From Candidatus Methanomarinus sp. HR1 (lineage in GTDB: Archaea; Halobacteriota; Methanosarcinia; Methanosarcinales; Methanocomedenaceae), in NCBI GenBank assembly GCA_002926195.1, contig MZXQ01000326.1, forward strand, positions 8,390 to 14,616: a DNA stretch of 6,227 bases, given 5' to 3'. The translations under genes were made by a program, and so were the position numbers. Of this stretch, positions 6,051 through 6,227 are shown piece by piece. The number at the start of each line of letters is the position of its first letter. The stretch's first letter is position 1. The notes under the pieces are model-generated. The model was not told the DNA's origin and searched no databases. It saw only the letters and a program-made list of their open reading frames with translations.

Positions 6051-6227
6051 TCATAATACTGCCACTGTAAAAAGCAAATACTCCATAGTAAGCATAATAA
6101 TAGAATGTTTCAAGCCTGATAAGACGCTTCCCTCACCCATGACCCCTGCTATCAGTCCTGAACATATACCCTGTATCACTGCAGCATGAAAGAACAAACG
6201 GTTAAATACGTTCACATCAAATGCCTG
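6051..6227 (-). CDS. C-terminal end of a type II secretion system F / TadC (FlaJ-like) membrane protein, partial
   Basis: An open frame enters from the right edge and ends at TGA 6053-6051 after 58 visible codons. It reads FNRLFFHAAVIQG, then a hydrophobic stretch ICSGLIAGVMG, then GEGSVLSGLKHSIIM and a last hydrophobic helix up to the stop. The pattern of a helix carrying LFFHA.-.IQ, a short SGL.AG.MGEGS..SGLKH loop and a terminal membrane helix is what I associate with the C-terminal end of archaeal FlaJ/TadC-type pilus or flagellum assembly platforms. These inner-membrane proteins work with a FlaI/GspE-type ATPase to assemble type IV pilus-like filaments. The partner genes and most of this gene lie outside the window, so pilus, archaellum or secretion cannot be told apart. 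It points the same way as the aro operon, 102 bases upstream, but the TATA box between them suggests a separate unit. Confidence 0.75.
   Translation of the reverse strand, partial: QAFDVNVFNRLFFHAAVIQGICSGLIAGVMGEGSVLSGLKHSIIMLTMEYLLFTVAVL

Noticed and set aside
1..6227. CRISPR arrays, tRNA or rRNA genes, insertion sequences, defence genes
   Set aside because: No repeat-spacer pattern, tRNA cloverleaf, rRNA segment, transposase motif or terminal inverted repeats were seen; nearly all the window is accounted for by the genes listed.

Overview
The window looks like a stretch of a euryarchaeal chromosome, most likely from a methanogen or a relative in the Methanosarcinales/Methanomicrobia group. 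The aromatic amino acid genes use the archaeal route into the shikimate pathway (ADH synthase plus dehydroquinate synthase II, in place of bacterial DAHP synthase and AroB). There is an archaeal TATA box, Shine-Dalgarno sites match the archaeal 16S tail (GGTGA, GGAGG, GAGGT), and the flanking genes (a hybrid-kinase-type receiver domain and an archaeal pilus-type F/TadC protein) fit the same group. The genus is not decidable by eye.

Layout. Left edge, plus strand: the last 58 codons of a response-regulator receiver domain (3-179), then a ten-helix EamA-family transporter (202-1095). A 64-base convergent gap follows. The rest is one minus-strand operon read from right to left: aroA' (5948-5151), aroB' (5154-4009), aroD (3994-3302), aroE (3305-2478) and tyrA (2467-1160). 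Its promoter lies in the 102-base gap 5949-6050. At the right edge, also on the minus strand, is the C-terminal end of a type II secretion F/TadC-like membrane protein (6227-6051).

The first four operon genes stand in the order of the reactions: DKFP plus aspartate semialdehyde to ADH (AroA'), ADH to 3-dehydroquinate (AroB'), to 3-dehydroshikimate (AroD), to shikimate (AroE). TyrA then acts after chorismate, on the tyrosine branch. Genes overlap by 4 bases (GTGA, ATGA) or are 10-14 bases apart, so tight co-translation is expected. Shikimate kinase, EPSP synthase, chorismate synthase and chorismate mutase are not in the window.

No clearly new system is visible; most of the window is ordinary biosynthetic chromosome. 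The points most worth a second look are three helically phased ACTAT repeats between the TATA box and the start of aroA', which may be an operator, and the long C-terminal extension of TyrA, which resembles a ferredoxin-fold anticodon-binding domain rather than the usual ACT domain.
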